From positions 434,001-498,000 of the forward strand of contig NZ_CP006681.1 of assembly GCF_000565175.1 (NCBI RefSeq): a stretch of 64,000 nucleotides of DNA. Reading direction: 5' to 3'. This document shows positions 9,542 through 21,674 of this stretch, piece by piece. The stretch comes from Spiroplasma culicicola AES-1 (lineage in GTDB: Bacteria; Bacillota_I; Bacilli_A; Mycoplasmatales; Mycoplasmataceae). The notes under the pieces are model-generated. The model had not been told where the DNA came from. It searched no databases and was given only the letters and a program-made list of their open reading frames with translations. Position 1 is the first letter of the stretch, and every line of letters starts with the position of its first letter. The translations under genes and the position numbers were made by a program.

Positions 9542-10235
9542 ATTGTCTATATTTGGATATGATTAATTGAATTCGATAAGTTGTTGTTACAAATAAAATA
9601 ATTGCGAATAAGTCAAATACCATTAGACTAATTCAAGTGTTTGCAAACATTAGTAAACTATAATCTTTTACTCCAACTTCAATCATTAATCGAAAATAAG
9701 TTAAAGTTGCTCCAACAAATGGTTGAATAAATAAAATTATAATTCCGCCACAAAACGAAGCCATAGCTCGTGATGTAGTACTTTTGTTTGTATATATACT
9801 AAATAGCTTTTCAAATAATAACCAAAACAAGAAGACTCATACAACAAGTCCTAATGCTGAAGTTAATCTAAAAAGTGGGCTCATTCCCCAAATTAAAAAT
9901 TGTAATAATCCATCTAACAAACCTATAATCATACCCCAGTATAATCCGACTACTTGAAAGCTTATAGCAATAATAAAGTATTTTAAGACAAATCCCACGT
10001 TTATACTTGTAATAAACATTGGAATAATCACATTTATTAAACTAACAGCTGTAGACATACTTAGTAACAAACTGACAATGGTTATATTAAGTGTTTCGCT
10101 CTTAAATTTTACATGTCTGTTCGTTTTAGATAGTTTGCTGATTTCATAATCTAAATCAATTGTGTCAAGATCATAAGTGAATTTAGTTTCACTTACTTGG
10201 TTTTGTGAATTAGATAATTCATCAGTCTTTTTCAT
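9540..10235 (-). CDS. ECF transporter S component-like membrane protein
   Basis: 231 residues: a charged cytoplasmic N-terminus of about 50 residues, then about six membrane helices. The segment TIVSLLLSMSTAVSLINVIIPMF followed by FVLKYFIIAISFQVVGLYWGMIIGLLDGLLQFL has the layout of vitamin-binding S components (FolT/ThiT-like family), which partner with the shared EcfA/EcfT module encoded elsewhere. The substrate cannot be read off, and no riboswitch is seen upstream. RBS TTGGAGAAATAAATG. Divergent from rsmE. Confidence 0.65.
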
Positions 10236-10340
10236 TTATTTCTCCAATCTAATTTTTAATATAAAAAACAGTTTGGAATTCAATTAATCATTACTTGACA
10301 ATAAATATTATATAATAAATTTATTAAAGGTGGAATTAAT

Positions 10341-11051
10341 ATGCATAGCTTTTTTGTTGATAAAAAAATAGACGATTCTTTTATCATTGAGGGACAAGAT
10401 GTTCACCACATTAAAAATGTGATTAAACTTAAATTAACACAACAAGTTTATTGTATTTATCAGAGTGAAAAATACTTGTGTTTACTAGAAACAATTGAAA
10501 TTGATCAATGTATTGTCAAAATCATTGAAAAGATTGAAAGTGATATTAAAAAAGTAACTATTAATTTATTTGCAGGGATTATTAGAGAGCAAAAATGAGA
10601 TTTTCTTTTACAAAAAGCCACTGAAATTGGCGTTGACAATATTTATCCTGTTATTTTTAAACGCAATGTTGTTCAAGTTGAACCTAAAAAAGAAGAAAGC
10701 AAGATTGCTCGTTGACAATCAATTTGTAAAGAAGCTGCCAAACAATCAAAACGAGTAAACATTCCTGTAGTTCACAAAGTTATAAGAACAATACCAGGTA
10801 TTTCAAAGATTGAAGCAGATTTAAAGTTGGTTGCTTGAGAAGAAACTGTTAAAAATAGTTTAAAAAACCAATTACAAACTGACTTTCAAACAATCAATAT
10901 TGTTGTAGGTCCTGAAGGGGGCATTGATGCAAGTGAAATTGCTCAATTAGAACAGTTAAATTATCATGTTGTAGGATTAGGCAACAACATTTTGCGTGCA
11001 GAAACAGCTTCACTTTATTTATTGAGTACAATTATGTATGAAAAACACTAG
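10341..11051 (+). CDS. rsmE: 16S rRNA (uracil-1498-N3)-methyltransferase RsmE
   Basis: 236 residues, SPOUT-class methyltransferase. N-terminal PUA-like domain (MHSFFVDKK, DVHHIKNVIKLK). The catalytic region has QKATEIGVDNIYPVIFKRNVV, WEE and the knotted SAM site VVGPEGGIDASEI followed by LGNNILRAETA, all hallmark motifs. Methylates U1498 of 16S rRNA. Single gene, RBS AAAGGTGG. Two TGA codons inside conserved motifs are Trp, confirming code 4. Confidence 0.95.
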
Positions 11052-11099
11052 TTTTTTAAAAATGGTATAATATCATTAGTGTTTTAGGGGTGACAAAAT

Positions 11100-12320
11100 A
11101 TGTTTCAAAAGAATGATTCTAAATTAATTACTGGTGATGTTAAGTTAATTAACGAACAATTAAAAACAGTTGAATTAGAAAAACCATTTAAACAATATAT
11201 TAATCGAAACATATTTTTCATTAAAAACGAACTAAAAGATATTGTTAGTGTTAAAAAGATTGGCAGTTATGCTATTAATGGTATTTATAATTTTGATCAA
11301 GCTCCAAAAATTGATCTTTTAGCCTTAAAATATGTCAATAAAGACATGTACAATACTTATCAACAAGAAATTGAAACACGTGATCATTTTGATGATTGTT
11401 GAAATTGCGAATTAAATGAAGTAATTTATCAAAAGTTAAAAAAGAAATATGAAATTATTGAAGATATTCAAGTTAATTATTTAATTAAAAAAGTTAAAGT
11501 AAATGTTGATTCTAAAGAATTCTTTCAATTTAAAGATGCAGTGCAAATTGATTTTTATAAAGAGGATAAAATTGGTTTTTCAATTATTATTAGAATTGCT
11601 TTATGTCATAATCAATATCCTGCAATTATTTGTCGCAAGCAAAGATATTATCAAACAAATGCTTTAGAATATGTTAAAGCATTTAAAACTTTAAATAAAT
11701 TAACAATTCGCAAAGTTGAAATTCTGTTTTTCTATATAAGATTAAATTATCGCAAAGAATTTAGCAACAAACAAAGACTAATGGCAAAGATTTTGATTTT
11801 AAGTGATTTACAATATCAATTAGTTAAAAATTCTCATATGCAAGATTGATTAACACAAGTTTTTAATCACTTATTTCCAAATAAAAAAATAATCGACAAT
11901 ATTTTTCAATCAAATAACTTATATTATAAGAAATTAAAGTTGTTTGAAAAAATGTATCGTTCATTTAATTTAAAACACTTGGATTGAGTTTTTCATAACA
12001 CTTATCCAAATACAAAAGATTTTTTAGATAAATATTTAGAACAATCAAAACATTGAATTAATGAAAAGGCATATTTAGATGACAATATTTATTTTTGATA
12101 TGATTCAAATCCTTACATTAAAAATACATTGGGAAATTCAAATTACACAATGAAAAAAAATAAAAAGTTATATGATGACTTAGATATTTTTATTCATTCA
12201 AAAAATATTTATCCTTCAGATAAAGAAATTGGTTTATTCTTAGTATTTTTAAGTTATTATAGATTTAATATAATTAACATTGAAAAAGAAGTAGATAGGA
12301 GGGGAATAGAACTTGGCTAA
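11100..12320 (+). CDS. Unknown protein, weakly nucleotidyltransferase-like
   Basis: 406 residues, soluble and basic. Residues about 50-75 (VKKIGSYAINGIYNFD, then PKIDLLALK) vaguely recall the GS...D-x-D opening of polymerase-beta-type nucleotidyltransferases, but the first Asp is replaced and the match is weak. Helical C-terminal half with many aromatic residues. RBS AGGGGTGACAAA. Overlaps the next gene by eight bases, so the two are coupled and probably act together. No secure function. Confidence 0.6.
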
Positions 12321-13647
12321 AATTAATATAATTGATCAATTTAGAATTGGAGTCAATAAAAATGTTGTCACTGATAGTAAATTAAATCAAAAAATTAAAG
12401 ATTCATATAATGAATTTGAAAAACTATTAACTGATAAAGGTTTTACTTTAAAGAAGTTAAGTGATTTTAAATATCGTTCATTTAATTCAAAAACTAAGAC
12501 CATTGATTTAGAATTAGCTGTTGTTAAGTATTTTCCTTCTTTAACTTTTAAACATACTTCTTTTTTAGAAAGTATTTTAGAAATTTTTCAACAATTGCCA
12601 ATTAAATACAAAATTAAAAAGAATCAAAATTACATTGCAATTCATGAAACCTATAAAGACCAAGCAATTAATTATCGTTTTATTTTATTAATTCGCAAAA
12701 AGAAAAATGACTTATTAATTGATTATGTAAATCGCAATGGAATTGTTCAAGATGATCGAGCATTGCAATTAACTGAAGCATTTGCTAAAGCAAATAAAAT
12801 TAGTGGCAACACTTTATCAAGTGTTAAACGTTTAATCAATTACATTTTAAAAGATCAATTTAAATATACCTATAATCTTGATTATTTTATTTTGACATGA
12901 TTTTATGAGTTTATTGCCAAAAGTATGAATCAATATTTGGATACAAAATTCAATAATTTAGATAAATCATTTGACTATAAAAAATTAAATGAAGTTAAAT
13001 ATTTAAGTAAATGATTTAAACAAAAAATTAATATCAATAATTTATATTATTTTATATTTTCAAAATTTAATAACTATAATAGTTATTTTTTCTCAGAATT
13101 ACAATCTGAATCAATTGAAATCTTTGCCGATATTTCACGTTATTCTTTGAATACAAATTCTAATTTTATTCAAAGAAGTAGTTTTTTTGCACAAATGAGA
13201 ATTTTTGATTTACAAAACTTTGATGATTTAAGTTATATTCAATCGCATTGTGGCAATGAATATGGTTATTCAAAAATTGCTTGAGATAAAGCCAGAAACG
13301 AAGGCAAACGTTATTTTGCAAGTCCCAAAATTATCACAGGAAATTCTAACTTTGCTATCTTTCAAAGATTATTTACAAGTATTAGTACTGACTTGTATTC
13401 AAAATTATCACAAGAATTAAAAGAAGAAATCAAATCAATGCGTCAAAGAGAAGCAATGGAAGATTTAAATTTAGTAGCTCACAACTGATTGTCAAGTTAT
13501 GAAGAAAAAATTAAGTATTTAAAACCATATTTTGATCACAAATATCCTTTATCAACTCAAAGTGATTGAAATACAATTATAAGAATGATTACAACTATGG
13601 TTGATAAAGTCAATGAAAATGATTGAATTATAGAAAATGATAATTAA
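12313..13647 (+). CDS. Unknown protein paired with the preceding gene
   Basis: 444 residues, soluble. Starts at TTG 12313 with a perfect RBS (AGGAGGGG) inside the end of the previous gene. It shares with its neighbour a style of short N-terminal beta-rich segment (FKYRSFNSKTKTIDLELAVVKYF, residues about 55-77) followed by a helical domain, so an ancient duplication is possible. Near the C-terminus a Lys/Glu helix precedes EDLNLVAHNWLSSYEEK. No motif is diagnostic. Stops 12 bases before the RpiR regulator gene. Confidence 0.6.
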
Positions 13648-13659
13648 TAGGTGAAATAA

Positions 13660-14415
13660 ATGAAAAGCATACGAGAAATATTAAGCAATTTAGCATCACA
13701 AGAACCAGAGAGTATTGAAAAGTCAATTGCAAAAGCAATAATGAAAGATTACGATAAAGGCATATTTAAAAATCAAACAGAAATTGCAAAGGAAGCATAT
13801 GTATCTGAATCTGCTTTAACTAAATTTTCAAAAAAAATTGGTTATGCTGGATGAAAAGAATTTTATTATAATTTAAAAATTGAATATAAAAAATATTATC
13901 TTGAATTTGATGAAAATATTAATAAAGATAATTTTGTTTTAGATGAAATGGTTAAATTTAATGCTTATATTCATAAAGAATCTCAATTTCTAAATAATCT
14001 TTCTAATGAAATATTTTTAAAAAAGAAAGTAATTATGTTTTCTGGATATCAAATGGAAGTTGTAACTGACTATTTTAATGATTTATTAGTAGAATTAGAT
14101 ATTGAAGTAACTATTTTAAAAAACAGAAATTTATTTAGAAAATTATTAGAGCGCAATCTTGATGACTATGTTTTAGTTATGATTTTAACTGGTAATGACA
14201 ATAATTTTTTAGTTGAACATTATGAACTATTAGATCAAAATATAAAAACTAATAATCTTTTTGTAATTAGTTCAAATTCTCAAAAGCATAAAGTAACAGC
14301 ATATAGAGATTTATTTGTGTTGACTTCATTTGGTGGATATTCAGGATATAAATTTAGACGAATTTTTATAGAGTACTTTTTCTTAAATGTATATTATTTA
14401 TTAAAAACTTTCTAA
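13660..14415 (+). CDS. RpiR-family transcriptional regulator (beta-glucoside locus)
   Basis: 251 residues. N-terminal HTH_6-type domain (about 1-80: SIEKSIAKAIMKDYDKGIFKNQ, TEIAKEAYVSESALTKFSKKIGYAGW) with the usual A-x-x-x-x-V/S-x-x-x-x-x-x-F-x-K-K-x-G-Y/F pattern. A degenerate SIS-like sugar-phosphate sensing domain follows (about 120-240), lacking a clear GxGxS loop. Lies just upstream of the beta-glucoside PTS and 6-phospho-beta-glucosidase, which it probably controls. Ends in a terminator, so it forms a separate transcript. Confidence 0.8.
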
Positions 14416-14430
14416 TATAGAAAGTTTTTT
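14403..14430 (+). terminator. Terminator after the RpiR gene
   Basis: Stem AAAACTTTCTA / TAGAAAGTTTT with a T run; the stop codon is within the stem. Confidence 0.8.
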
Positions 14431-14496
14431 CTATTATAAGCAATCATATAGATAAATTTTCCAATTGATAGATAATCTACATATAGAGGGGGTATT

Positions 14497-16980
14497 ATGC
14501 AAAAAATTAATTTATATGCACCAGTTGATGGTGTAATCAATAAAATTGAAAAAATTAGTGATGACGTTTTTGCACAAAAAATGCTTGGAGATGGATTTTT
14601 TATTGTTCCAGAAAGTAATGAATTCCATTCATTTTTTGAAAATTCACAGATTGAAATGATTTTTGATACTAAACATGCGTTACATATTAAAGATTTAGAA
14701 TCTGGTTGTGTTGGATTAATTCATATTGGATTAGACACAGTATCATTAAATGGTGAACCATTTAATATAAAAGTAAAAGAGAAATCAAAAGTTACAATTA
14801 AAGATGTACTTGTTGATGTTGATTTAGAATTGATTAAATCAAAAAACATTAGTACAGAAACTGCAATTGTATTTGAAACTACACAATTTAATAATTTAAC
14901 AATTAAATTAAATAAAACTGGAAAAGTTAAAGCCGGAGATTTAATTGGTGAAATTAACTTTGAAAAAGAAACAACAAAGGTTTCTTCAAAAACATTAGGA
15001 ACTTTTGAAAATCAATATTTAAAAACTGCCAAAGAGATTTATCAATATGTTGGTAAAAAAGATAATGTAAAAGATTTTTATAACTGTATGACAAGACTTA
15101 GAATTGTTATTGGTGACAAAACTAAAGTTAATGAAGATAGTTTAAAAAAACTTGGATTAGTGAAGGGACTTAATTGAAATGGACAAGAACTTCAAATAAT
15201 TATTGGAGGAGAAGTTTATAAAGTTAAAGAAGAATTTGAAACTGTTATGGCTGGTACTGCACAAAATACAGTAGCAAAAGTTAAAATCCCATTTTATAAA
15301 AAAATACTTCCAACAATTACTGGAATTATGCAACCAAGTATACCAGCTCTTTTAACAATTGGTATTATTGGGGCTTTATACAATATTTTATTGCTAGCAA
15401 ATGTTGTCCAACCTGTTCCAGAAAGTGGGAATTTAGGAGAAATAGATATGTTTAGTGGTGTACTTTACATATTATCAAAAGTTGGATTAAATTTAATTGG
15501 AATTATTTTTATATACACAACTGTAAGATTTTTAAAAGGAAATACAATAATGGCAATTTTTATTGGATACTCATTAGTATCACATCTATTTTTCTTTGGT
15601 GGGGGAAATGGGTGGCCATTATTTACAATTGGATCACAAGAAATTTATGTAAAAAATTATGTTGATTCAATGCTACCATTTATTATTGCTGGATTTATTT
15701 ATTTCTACTTTGATAAATGAGTAAAAACATGAATGCCTACAAGTGTGGATGTCGTATTTAGACATACATTAACATATCTATTCACAATTACTCTTACTTT
15801 ATTTGTAGTTGGACCAATTTTTGGAACAATTGAGCAATTAATGGCCTTATTGTTTATTAACTTTGAAGCAATTCCATTGGGAATTGGAGTTGCGATCTTT
15901 GCATTTATATGACAACCATTAGTTTTAACAGGAACACATTTAGCAATTGCTGTTGCATTGGGAACTCCAATTCAAGAAAACGGATATTCATTATTGTGAT
16001 TTGGGATTTTCTTAGGAACATTTGGTCAATTAGGTGCTGCACTTGGTTCTGCATTAAGAACTAATAATAGTCAAATTAAACAAGTAGTTTATGGAGCAGC
16101 TCCAGCTGCAATATTTGGAATTACTGAACCGTTAATCTATGGAGTAACACTTCCAAGATTAAAACCATTCTTATTTGGATGCGTATCTGCAGCAATTGGT
16201 GCCTTGTTTATTGTTAATACTGGGGCACGTGTGCTTGAAAGTGGATATATGACATTAGGAATTATTACAATTCTAAATATTGGACCAACTGGTATTTACA
16301 CAGTATGAGCAACCATTGGTCTATTAATTACTATTGGATCAGCGATTGCCTTAACATGAGCATTTGATATAGATAGAATTAATGAGTACAAAGGTGCTCT
16401 AGCTACTGTAAAAAAAATAGCATCAAGATATGCAACTATTTTAAATTTAAAATCTAAAGAAGAAAAGCAAAAAATTATTAAGCGTTTTGATACAAACTTA
16501 AATGATTTAAAAGAAAATAACAAATTGTTTAAAGAATTTGAAAAATTTAGTGTTAAACTACAGAAACTAAATATTACATTAGAAAAAATTAATAAAACAG
16601 AAGAAAAACATAAATATAAACTTTACAAAAATGCTTTAAAAAATGAAGGAACTGAAAAGTTTGAACTTTTAGTTGAAAATTATAATAACTTTAACTTGGA
16701 TCTTAAAAAACAGCCTTTAATTGAGCAAAAAAACTTATTAATCACAGAAATGGAAGCAATCAAAAAACAAATTATTAGCTTACAAGAAAAAACTATGAAA
16801 GATACTTCTAAAGTTTTAGATGAACTTGCAAAAGAAACTAAGTTTGATGAAATGAAAAATTATGCAGATTTATTCTATAACTCAGTTTATTCAATCAATA
16901 TTTTCTTTGGAGAGCTTGATAAAAAAGAATTTAAAATTAATAATAAAGAATTTAAGCAATTTTTAGTAGAAAGAGGTTAA
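14497..16980 (+). CDS. Beta-glucoside PTS permease EIIABC with C-terminal coiled-coil extension
   Basis: 827 residues. Order is EIIA-EIIB-EIIC. EIIA of the glucose class (1-150) has H60 (TKHALHI) and the phosphorylated H76 (GLIHIGLDTV). EIIB (about 175-250) has the phosphocysteine C197 in FYNCMTRLR, with Met where Ala is usual. EIIC (about 265-640) has GITEPLIYGVTLPRLKPF, the sugar-binding motif of the beta-glucoside/Glc superfamily. About 190 extra residues follow, Lys/Glu-rich and coiled-coil-like, not part of normal PTS permeases. RBS AGAGGGGG. Imports and phosphorylates a beta-glucoside for the next gene. Confidence 0.9.
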
Positions 16981-16983
16981 TTT

Positions 16984-18381
16984 ATGAGCAAATTACCTAA
17001 AGATTTTTTATGAGGAGCATCAACTAGCGCTTATCAAGTTGAAGGAGCATGAGATACTGATGGAAAAGGGAAATCAGTACAAGATGTAAAAACTTCATTC
17101 CCACAAGGAGTAACAGATTTTAAAGTTGCATCAGATCATTATAATCACTTTAAAGAAGATGTTGCTTTAATGGCTGAAATGGGATTTAAATCATATCGTT
17201 TTTCAATATCTTGAACAAGAATTTTACCAAATGGAGTGGGTGAAGTTAATCAAAAGGGAATTGATTTTTATAATCAATTAATTGATGAACTTTTAAAATA
17301 CAATATTAAACCAATTGTTACAATTTATCATTTTGATTTACCAGAAATTTTAGATAATGATGGGGGTTGAATGAATCGCAAGACAATTGATGCATTTGAA
17401 GAATTTTCAAGAATTATCTTTGAAAACTTTGGAGATCGTGTTGAATATTTTCAAACTATTAATGAACAAAATATGATGGCATTAGTACCTGCAGCTATTT
17501 TGGGAGTTGAAAGAGCAAAAACTGCAAAATTAAAAGATATTTATCAATGCAATCATCATATGTTCCTAGCTTCAGCAAAAGCTTATAATTTATGTCACAA
17601 AATAGCACCAAATGCAAAAATTGGGCCAGCACCAAATATTACAGCAATTTATCCAAATTCAAATAAACCAGAAGACTTTTATGCAGCACTAAATTTAAGT
17701 TCTTTAAGAAATTGATTTTATTTAGATTTACCTGTATTTGGAGTTTATAACAAAACTGCTATGAATATTTTGAAAAAAATTGATGCAGTATTTGAGATTC
17801 AACCAGGAGACATGGATTTATTAAGTAATGCTAAACCTGATTTTATTGCTTTTAATTATTACACAACAGCAACAGTTAAAATGCCCCAAGATAATGAAAT
17901 GGTAGTTGGTGGAGATCAACAAATGGGAGCAAAAATTCCTGGATTCTTTGAACAAGTTGAAAATAACAATTTAAGTAAAACTCAATTTGGATGAGAAATT
18001 GATCCTTATGGATTTAAAAATACACTAATTGAAATGTATACAAGATATAATTTACCTTTATTATTAACAGAAAATGGTCTAGGAGCTTATGATGAATTAA
18101 CTCCTGATGGAAAAGTTCACGATCAATATAGAATTGAATTTTATCAAAAACATTTTAAATACATGATTGAAGCAGTTGAAGAAGGAGTTGACCTAATTGG
18201 ATATAATCCTTGAAGTGCAATTGATTTAGTATCAACTCATGAAGGTATTAAAAAGAGATATGGATTCATTTATGTTGATAGAACAGAAGATGATTTAAAA
18301 GAATGTAAAAGATATCGTAAAGACAGTTTTTATTGATATAAAAAAGTAATTGAAACAAATGGAGAAGATATCTCAAATTAA
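16984..18381 (+). CDS. 6-phospho-beta-glucosidase (GH1)
   Basis: 465 residues, full length. Hydrolyses the 6-phospho-beta-glucoside delivered by the upstream PTS. GH1 N-terminal signature [16 protein letters not shown]; acid/base E161 in TINEQN (Gln instead of the common Pro); nucleophile E363 in LTENGLG. The C-terminal [11 protein letters not shown], the phosphate-recognising stretch of 6-phospho-glycosidases, is present. Starts three bases after the PTS stop, with AGAGG at the end of the PTS gene as RBS. Ends in a strong terminator. Confidence 0.93.
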
Positions 18382-18408
18382 AAAAATCCTGGATTTCCAG
18401 GATTTTTA
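18381..18408. terminator. Bidirectional terminator
   Basis: Perfect stem AAAAATCCTGG / CCAGGATTTTT with loop ATTT, between convergent genes; overlaps the stop codons of both. Confidence 0.9.
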
Positions 18409-18936
18409 TCATTTTTCTTCATCAACAACATTGTTTTTCAAGATTTCTGTACGTTTTTTAACATAGTCTTTTTCAACTTTTCCAATGTGGTGATATAAAT
18501 CACGACTTGATTTAATTCTCAGTTTTTTTAACTCTTCATCACAAAAGACTCAAGTTAATCATACAATGTGGAAGTGACGTAAATATTTAATTTCTCTTTC
18601 ATCATACATTTCATAACTCAAACTTTGAGCTTCACGTTGAGCAAAGTCAACTCATTTTTGGGGATCAACATTTTGATCATAGGCTTCTTTGGCCAATTCT
18701 TGGTAGTTCAGCGCTTTTTTAACAATAATATCTTCAAGTGATTGAAGCGTATTGGCAATTTCAGCCACAATTGCTTGGTCAAATTCATCATAAGAATTAA
18801 ATTGATGTTTTGATAAATAGAACATTTTAGTATTTAAATTACTTACTGGGTTTCCACCACTACCTAAGTGTTCTCTTTCAGTAATGATTTTCATTTCACT
18901 TTCAATTTCTTTATAGAAATCTGATTTAATACGCAT
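18406..18936 (-). CDS. Conserved-looking hypothetical protein
   Basis: 176 residues, soluble, acidic and helical, ending NNVVDEEKW. The start was chosen at ATG 18936 (MRIKSDFYKEI) because GAGGTG lies eight bases upstream; an upstream in-frame ATG at 18954 has no RBS. Contains several Trp-TGA codons in the second half. No domain recognised. Lies between the beta-glucoside operon and truB. Confidence 0.65.
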
Positions 18937-19053
18937 TCTAAAACACCTCGTCAATCCTTTAAATAAGTCATATTAATATCTATATTATAGCATAAATTCT
19001 AGTGATTTTTATATCATTGTGGACTATTCTGTGTGATAATAGAAATAAGAGTG

Positions 19054-19100
19054 TATAATAATTATTATGTTTTTATACTAGAAGGGGGATAACTATTTTT
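19054..19100 (+). promoter_or_regulatory. -10 element and RBS of truB-ribF
   Basis: TATAAT at 19054-19059 with an adjacent AT palindrome, then AGAAGGGGG as RBS before ATG 19101. No good -35. Confidence 0.45.
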
Positions 19101-20018
19101 ATGGACATTAAACAATCTGGAATATTTTTAGTTAATAAACCCCAAGGAATTACAAGTCACGATTTAATTCAAAAGATTAAACGTAAATTAAATATCAAAA
19201 AGATTGGTCATGCTGGAACTTTAGATCCTTTAGCGACAGGTTTAATGGTTGTCTTGGTCAATCAAGCAACCAAGATTTCAAATTACTTATTAAGTAGTGA
19301 TAAAAGTTATGAAGTTGAAATGAAGTTATTTGTCAAAACAGATACAGGTGACATTACTGGAGAAGTAATTGAAACTCAAGACGAACATAAGATTTCAAGA
19401 AAAGAAATTGAACAAGTAATTGCAAAATATAATGGTTACATGTATGAACAATATCCCCCAATTTATTCAGCTGTTAAAGTTAATGGCAAAAAATTATATG
19501 AATATGCAAGAATTCATCAAGAAGAACAAGTTGAAATTAAGCCAAGAACTGTAACTATTAATACTTGTAGTTTGCTAGATTTTAATCCAAAAGCCAATAC
19601 TATTCGTTTACAAGTAAATTGTAGTAAAGGAACTTATATTCGCAGTCTTGTTCAAGATATTGCTCAAGAATTTGATGCCATTTGTACAGTGTCAGCTCTT
19701 CATCGCAATATGTCAGGAAAATTTGATGTTGCTCAAGCAAAAGAATGAAATCAAGTCCAAGAAAGTGATTTAATCTCAATGTATAACGGATTATTACAAA
19801 ATGATCACAATTTAATTGAATATCACAAAGTAAAAGATATAATACAAGGTAGAGCCATAAACTTAACAGGAAAAAATATTCCAATTGTTTTTTTAATTGA
19901 TGACAAAAAGAATGTTTTGGCAATTTATAAATGAGTAGCTCACGATTTATATACATGTCAACGAGGTTTATGAGATGAAAGTGTTTTAAACTTAACAGAA
20001 GCAGAAAGAGAGTTTTAG
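19101..20018 (+). CDS. truB: tRNA pseudouridine-55 synthase
   Basis: 305 residues. Makes pseudouridine 55 in the T-loop of tRNAs. N-terminal GIFLVNKPQGITSHDLI; catalytic D42 in HAGTLDPLATGLM; YPPIYSAVKVNGKKLYEYAR; GTYIRSLVQDIA; all family signatures in order. A PUA-like C-terminus follows. Coupled to ribF one base downstream. In many relatives truB follows rbfA directly; here about 13 kb of sugar and regulatory genes intervene. Confidence 0.96.
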
Positions 20019-20019
20019 A

Positions 20020-20760
20020 ATGGAAAAAAAAGAACTATATTTAACAAATGAAGAACAGTTTAATATTGGCAATACCAATATTATTTGTATTGGATTTTTT
20101 GATGGATTGCACAAATTGCACCGCCAAATTATTGACAAAACTAAACAATTGGCCCAAGAATTTAATGAAAAATGATCAATTGTGACATTTTCAGAAAAAG
20201 TCAGTGATTTTTTATCAAAACAACACAATCAATTTCAATCAAAAATAATTAAATATTCAAATATTGAACAACAATATAATCCCGATTACTTATTTGAAAT
20301 TCAAGTAAATCAAAATACTATTTCAATTGATAAAGATCAATTTATTAGTTATTTAAAAAATAATTTAAATGTTAATAAAATTGTTGTGGGTTCAGACTTT
20401 GCCTTTGGTCATATGGGAAAAGGCCACGTTGATGATTTAGTAGCTGCATTTGGTCAAGAAAATGTAATTGTTTTTCAAAGAGTAAGTACATATTCAACAA
20501 CTGATTTAAAAGAATTGTTAAAGGATGGAGAAATTGAACAATTGAATGAAAAGATGGGACAAAACTATCAAATTCAATTGGAAAATACACATGAAGGGCA
20601 TTTTAAAATTATTGATACATTTGTACAAATTAAAAATGCCAATTATGTACTATTAGTTGATGGAAAAGAAATGATTGCTCAATTTGATCGCAATAAAGTT
20701 TTTTTTAAAGATTACATTGCAAAACAAAATATAATTGTAGAAATGATAAAGAAAGTATAA
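20020..20760 (+). CDS. ribF: FAD synthetase RibF, adenylyltransferase module
   Basis: 246 residues, against about 310 for standard bifunctional RibF. The FMN adenylyltransferase half is recognisable: nucleotide-binding CIGFFDGLHKLH (H-x-x-H variant of HxGH), KIVVGSDFAFGHMGKGHVDDL, and STTDLKELLKDGEIEQLNEKMGQNYQI in place of SSTxIRxLL. The riboflavin kinase half is reduced to about 75 residues without clear kinase motifs, so the protein may make FAD from FMN only (inference). Starts at ATG 20020, coupled to truB. Confidence 0.88.
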
Positions 20761-20762
20761 TA

Positions 20763-21674
20763 ATGTTTAGAAAAAGCTTATTTACATATCCAGGAAATAA
20801 ATTTAAGGTTTTAGAAGAAATTGCATCTTATGTAGATAAAGAAGATATCTTTTTAGACTTATTTTGTGGTAGTGGTGTAGTGGGGTTAAATATGCCCTGT
20901 AATGAAGTAATATTAAATGATATAAATAGTAATTTGATAGAAATATTAGATTTTTTTCATAAGAATTCAAAAGAAAAAATTATAGCTAGAATAGAAGAAA
21001 AACTTGAATACTTTAATCTTTCAAATTCTTATAGGAATGGTTTTAAATATTATAAGGAACAAGTTGAAAATAAAAATAATGGTTTAAAGGAATATAATAA
21101 GCAAAATTATAATATATTTAAGAATCATTATAACTTATCTTTAAATAAAGATGTTTTAGACCTTTTTATTTTAAAAACTTATGGTTTTAATAATGAAATA
21201 CGGTTTAATTCTGTTGGAGAATATAATATTCCTATTGGTAAAACAGATTTTAATCAAGCAACTGTAAATAGAATTGGCAGTTTCAAGGAATTATGTTCAA
21301 TAAAGAAAATAGAATTCTTAAATTATGATTTTGATAGTAAAGAACTAAAAAAATATATTGATAAAGCTACAGTTATATATATAGATCCCCCATACTTATT
21401 AACATTAGCAACATATAATTCAACATGAAATGTTGAGGAAGAACAAAGACTTATTAATTTTATGCAAGATTTAATTAATAAAAAGAAAAAAATAATTATT
21501 TCAAATATTTTAAATAGAGGTGAAAAATGTAACCAATATTTAAATAGCTTTATTAAAAAGAATAAATTAAATGTAAAAATAGTTGAAATTAATTATGCAT
21601 CGTCTAGTTATAATAAAATAAATAGGGGAATGAAAGATCTAGAGGTATTAATAGATAATTATGAATCCAAATAA
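20763..21674 (+). CDS. DNA adenine methyltransferase, D12 class (first of pair)
   Basis: 303 residues. Transfers methyl from SAM to N6 of adenine. SAM-binding motif I is DLFCGSGVVGLN (from residue 32) and catalytic motif IV is DPPY (208-211), in the alpha (D12) order. The N-terminal YPGNKFKVLEEIASYV is typical of D12 enzymes. It overlaps the second methyltransferase by 14 bases. Two D12 enzymes beside one nuclease suggest an asymmetric site with one enzyme per strand (compare the two fused halves of M.FokI). Begins two bases after ribF and marks the left edge of the defence island; ATA and AGA codons become common from here. Confidence 0.9.

Noticed and set aside
10295-10316. TTGACA plus TATAAT as an rsmE promoter
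   Set aside because: The spacing is only 10 bases, too short for a normal promoter; only the -10 is credible.
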